This document shows positions 28,949 to 31,986 of a stretch of 31,986 nt of DNA, in pieces; positions within the stretch are counted from its first letter, which is position 1; each line of letters opens with the position of its first letter. The DNA is from Isotricha intestinalis (Eukaryota > Ciliophora > Litostomatea > Vestibuliferida > Isotrichidae): the NCBI GenBank assembly GCA_023807065.1, contig JAJJLU010000555.1, forward strand, positions 1 to 31,986. Direction: 5' to 3'. The notes beneath the pieces are model-generated. The model made no database searches. It saw only the letters and a list, made by a program, of their open reading frames with translations, and had not been told where the DNA came from. Made by a program: the position numbers and the translations under genes.

Positions 28949-30526
28949 CTATGCATCTTTATAGTCATATTTAAATATATGTAAACTTGATTTTTTTTTA
29001 TTTTCTTGCTTTTCATTCAAATGATTATAAAGAAATAAAGAATATCTTTCTAGAATAGGAAGTATTTTTTCAATACTTAAATATGAATATATAATATCTT
29101 TATATAAACATAACATTGAATATTTTTTTAATTTTTTTAATATAAAATATGGTAAAAAATACCCTAAAATTGGAACTTTTAATTTTTTATCATTTATATT
29201 TGAAATATGAATTCTTAAATTGTTTTTTTCTTTGATAAAATTTGAATGATTATATACACCAATAACTGTTGTAAAATTTTTTTTTTCATTTAATTTTGTT
29301 ATAATATTATCACTATTTTTTTTTAATTTTTTATTAGATGAATCTCTTGAAGATTTTCTAATAATAGAGCTTCCTGTTTTCAATTTAATTGTTTTATTTT
29401 TATTATCATTATTTCTGTTGAAAATCAAATTGTCAGTAATTTCTTCTATTAAATTTTTACTCCCTAAATATTCAGTTAAAGTTTGAAAGACAATTAAAAA
29501 AATTTGAATAATTCCTCCAATAGAAGAAAAAACTTGTGAAATTTTTGTATATTTTCTTTGATATCTAACATTATATTCATTACATGTAAAAAATAAACTA
29601 AAAATTGTGTTTTCTTCACCAGTAGAACTAGAATTAGAATTTAAAAAATCAATTTGAATATCACTAAAATCTGGAAATCTAAATATTTTTTCATTAGAAA
29701 ATAATAAGCCATTATCTGTATAATATACTGAAGGAGTGAAAAAAAATAAAAATTCTTTCGGATTTTTTTTGCTTAGATAAAAAATACTTGTTTTTGCAAC
29801 TGTTCTAACAGGATTATTAACATTAAAATGGTCAGGAGATTGAGATAAATAAATTAAAATTAAAAACTTATTATTTAACTCTCTATTTATTTGTTTATCA
29901 TTTTTGCAATTATTAGAAGTATTTTTATTACATAATATAACATCAATTCTAATTGTTTCATATCCTGTTCTTGTTTCTCTTACTTGACCTTTAATATTTA
30001 AATCTTGTCCAGGTTTTAAACATAAAAAAGTGTCTTTTGAATAATTTACAAATTTTTCTTTATAATTATAAAAATGAATGCTTTCATTACATTTTTCAAG
30101 AGTTAAATTTTTAATAGAAATGTTGAGTCCACTAAAATGGTTTTTCTCGTTAAATATAGGATTTTTAATTATTTTTTTAACTGACAGAGAAAAAAAAGAT
30201 TCATCAATTGAATATAATTTTCCTTCATTGTCTATTAATCCTAACATTAATGGGATTTCAGAAAAATCTATTCTACTATCATAAGGAGCACTGCTTTGTA
30301 TTAATGAAAAATTAGAATAATTAAATAATTCAATTATGTTTTTTATTATAATTCCAATTAAACTTAAGAAGGTTAAAATACTGAATAATATTCCTATTGA
30401 AGATGAAAAATAAGAATTTTGATGGTATCTTAATGGAATATTAATTCCATATATATTAAAATTATCTAAATAATTTTTAAATGATTTATTTTTATTATCT
30501 TTTTCCATTTTACTATTATATATCAT
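28949..30526 (-). CDS. Ciliate-type two-TM membrane protein, function unknown
   Basis: A 525-residue protein. A short N-terminus with NIYGINIPLRYH is followed by TM1 (about 43-66, SIGILFSILTFLSLIGIII). A lumenal or extracellular domain spans about 67-330, with several N-glycosylation sites and Cys residues (CNES, FLCLKPG, LCNKNT). TM2 is at about 331-352 (VFSSIGGIIQIFLIVFQTL), followed by a Lys/Ser-rich cytoplasmic tail. This order (xxxIxxPxxLRY just before TM1, large loop, SSIGGIxQ at TM2) is one I associate with a large family of uncharacterised ciliate membrane proteins; that link is from memory. Starts at 30526 or 30508 are both possible. It is the only gene here ending in TAG. Confidence 0.8.
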   Translation of the reverse strand: MIYNSKMEKDNKNKSFKNYLDNFNIYGINIPLRYHQNSYFSSSIGILFSILTFLSLIGIIIKNIIELFNYSNFSLIQSSAPYDSRIDFSEIPLMLGLIDNEGKLYSIDESFFSLSVKKIIKNPIFNEKNHFSGLNISIKNLTLEKCNESIHFYNYKEKFVNYSKDTFLCLKPGQDLNIKGQVRETRTGYETIRIDVILCNKNTSNNCKNDKQINRELNNKFLILIYLSQSPDHFNVNNPVRTVAKTSIFYLSKKNPKEFLFFFTPSVYYTDNGLLFSNEKIFRFPDFSDIQIDFLNSNSSSTGEENTIFSLFFTCNEYNVRYQRKYTKISQVFSSIGGIIQIFLIVFQTLTEYLGSKNLIEEITDNLIFNRNNDNKNKTIKLKTGSSIIRKSSRDSSNKKLKKNSDNIITKLNEKKNFTTVIGVYNHSNFIKEKNNLRIHISNINDKKLKVPILGYFLPYFILKKLKKYSMLCLYKDIIYSYLSIEKILPILERYSLFLYNHLNEKQENKKKSSLHIFKYDYKDA

Positions 30527-30943
30527 TTTCGAAAAATCAAAAGATAAATAATTATTTATATATAGATTAATTAAGTTAATAAAAGATTGGAAAGTTTTTT
30601 TTTAAATTTTTATTTTTAATACAAATATATAATTGGTGGCTTTTTAACTTTTTATTCAATTTCTTTAATTGTTTTTTTATAAAACAAAATTATAATCAAT
30701 CTCCTTATTCTGAACCAGTGATAATTTTTATATTGGATTTTTTATAAAATCATTGTCTTTTTTTTATATAATCACCCAATTATTCCTCAAAATTAATTGA
30801 TTATTATCTTGAATATCTTTTTCTTTTTTATTTAAGTTTTCTAAAACATTTTTATTCTCTTTCTTTTCATTTTTAATATTTCAATTTGAATGATGTTAAC
30901 TTAAAAGTTTAAAAATAAATAAAATATTTAATTATAAAAAATT
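30527..30943. other. Intergenic A+T-rich DNA
   Basis: 417 bp upstream of the two-TM protein gene, presumably with its promoter. Long T- and A-runs and no open frame. No RNA gene or repeat seen. Confidence 0.45.
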
Positions 30944-31370
30944 ATGATCAATTCTTATTTATATCATCATAACTTTGCTGAAGAACAAGAAAATCAGGTA
31001 GAATAATTATATTAAAAAACTATCTATAATTATCATAGTAAATGCACAAATGTTTAAAAAATAATATTGTTTTATTAAATATTGATAAAGGGAAATTAAC
31101 TGAATATATATTTCAATGCTGATATATTAATAATTCTTTCTCAAAGAAAAGAAGAACTTTATTATAGTTTTTTTTCTAAATTAGAAACTAAAATAAAATT
31201 TTTGTTTTATTAAAATAATAAATATATTATAAATCCATTAATTATATCTCCAAATAATTAATTTAAAAGAGTTAATTATACTTGAAAATATGAATATTGA
31301 AACTTTATGACTTCTTCAAATTATACAGAAAGATATAATTTCTTTTATTTCCTTTAGTCTTTTTAATAAA
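30944..31370 (+). pseudogene. Possible decayed protein gene
   Basis: An A-preceded ATG at 30944 opens 20 codons (MINSYLYHHNFAEEQENQVE, then TAA). A frame from 31042 reads CLKNNIVLLNIDKGKLTEYIFQ. About one base-shift later a second frame, 31115-31210, gives 32 uninterrupted protein-like codons (NADILIILSQRKEELYYSFF...). After that, stops accumulate but protein-like patches persist to about 31370. The chain of shifted, short, Glu/Lys/Ser-containing frames suggests a gene broken by indels and point mutations. I recognise no family, and chance cannot be excluded. Confidence 0.3.
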
Positions 31371-31625
31371 TTATTTAATTTAAAAAAATATAAAAAAATT
31401 TTAAATCAGAACTCTAAAAGTTTTAAAACATTAACTTAATAATTAAGTAAAAAAAATGTTTTTATTCCAATATACATTTATTTTTTAATTATCAGTTTCA
31501 TTCCTTAAATAATTTCTTTTAAACTAATAATGTAAATTATAATTTAATAAAAAGTTAATTTATGGTAAACCTTTTAAAATAAAAATTATAAAGAGATAAA
31601 ATTAAATAAAAATAAAGAATAAAAA
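31371..31625. promoter_or_regulatory. Upstream region of the Cys-rich secreted protein gene
   Basis: About 250 bp of very A+T-rich sequence (about 12% G+C in the last 60 bp) ending in an A-run before the ATG at 31626. It contrasts sharply with the G+C-richer coding sequence that follows. No motif recognised. Confidence 0.35.
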
Positions 31626-31986
31626 ATGAAATCTCAATTGATATGTTTTACCCTCATTACTTTCTGTATAACAAATTTATTATCAACTGCATGTGATGAT
31701 GCTTCAATGGATACAAATGCAACTTGTATAGCAAATACAACATGTGGATGGAAAGCCAAATCAGAAGGAACTTATGGAAATACAGAAAAAAATACATTGG
31801 AAATCCATGTGCATCTCAAACCACTGAACAGAACTGTAATGGAGGATGCATGGAATGGAGTGGATATATGTGCTACTGGAACTACTCTAGCAGATAACAC
31901 TGCTTTATATGCTACTGCATCTACTAGTTCTAATTGTAATGGAAATTGCACTTGGACTCCTAATTATGAATGTGCTGTTTTCCTGA
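31626..31986 (+). CDS. Secreted/surface Cys-rich protein, 5' part, cut by window end and frame-broken
   Basis: The ATG at 31626 opens a frame that stays open to the window edge (120 codons). Residues 1-22 are a signal peptide (MKSQLICFTLITFCITNLLSTA, cleavage probably before Cys23). The mature part has spaced Cys with aromatic neighbours (NTTCGWK, NCNGNCTWTP, NYECAVF) and is rich in Thr, Asn and Ala, as in ciliate surface (immobilisation-antigen-like) or secreted Cys-rich proteins. Between about 31793 and 31866 this frame reads implausibly, while the +2 frame carries a matching Cys pattern (NPCASQTTEQNCNGGC). This points to a lost A in the A7 run at 31786-31792 and a lost AT in the TATAT tract at about 31864-31869. 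These may be sequencing errors or a real broken gene; no GT-AG intron explains them. Codon composition (35-40% G+C) is richer than its neighbours. Confidence 0.7.
   Translation, partial: MKSQLICFTLITFCITNLLSTACDDASMDTNATCIANTTCGWKAKSEGTYGNTEKNTLEIHVHLKPLNRTVMEDAWNGVDICATGTTLADNTALYATASTSSNCNGNCTWTPNYECAVFL

Noticed and set aside
30944..31061. Short intron of 41 nt (GTAGAA to CATAG) joining a first exon to a downstream frame
   Set aside because: Splicing there puts a TAA directly after the junction, so it does not extend the frame.
31740..31880. Introns explaining the frame changes in the Cys-rich gene
   Set aside because: No GT-AG pair of suitable length and phase brackets either break; slippage at the A7 and TATAT tracts is simpler.
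1..31986. tRNA, rRNA, CRISPR arrays, transposase or integrase genes
   Set aside because: Visual scan found no T-loop-like GGTTCRANTCC box with a foldable context, no spaced palindromic repeats and no recognisable mobile-element protein.

Overview
The window looks like the left end of a macronuclear chromosome of a ciliate with very A+T-rich DNA. It opens directly on three tandem CCCCAAT (C4A2T) units, a ciliate-style telomere. The genes are dense, almost intron-free, lysine/asparagine-rich and preceded by A-runs. The few introns I can see are only 30-33 nt long. All nine complete genes end in TAA (eight) or TAG (one) and keep long frames open with Gln as CAA/CAG, so UAR is a true stop here. 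That excludes the Tetrahymena/Paramecium code and fits ciliates with the standard code, such as litostomes (rumen Entodinium-like ciliates) or heterotrichs. From memory, C4A2T telomeres fit rumen litostomes best. This species-level guess is inference.

Layout, left to right: telomere (1-21); about 1 kb of subtelomeric spacer with a possible decayed reading frame; an ankyrin-repeat plus AGC-type protein kinase (+, 1035-4835); a convergent spacer; a giant 2,686-residue single-pass membrane protein (-, 5641-13701); a spacer built mainly of a duplicated copy of the end of the valyl-tRNA synthetase gene and its 3' flank; an unknown Lys-rich coiled-coil protein (-, 14428-15675); about 1 kb of spacer; the original of the duplicated flank; cytosolic-type valyl-tRNA synthetase (-, 17167-20340); a formin actin-assembly factor (-, 20559-22614) with three tiny introns and an elastin-like FH1 region; an unknown 267-residue protein (+, 22797-23600); a NIMA-related (NEK) kinase (-, 23682-25430); a Vps39/Vam6-type endolysosomal tethering protein (+, 25501-28374); a ciliate-type two-TM membrane protein (-, 28949-30526); a spacer with a probable gene relic; and the 5' part of a secreted Cys-rich protein (+, from 31626, cut by the window edge) that carries two offsetting frame breaks.

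There is no operon logic. The genes are independent eukaryotic housekeeping, cytoskeletal, signalling and surface functions. Start codons of divergent pairs are as close as 70 bp, and convergent pairs as close as 81 bp. I found no RNA gene, CRISPR array, transposase or integrase. The most unusual items are: the giant membrane protein; the roughly 600-bp duplication, in which the noncoding part is identical but the coding-derived part has decayed; the 30-33-nt introns with a 9-nt microexon; the elastin-like formin FH1; and the ankyrin-AGC kinase fusion. I do not see a clear novel multi-gene system.
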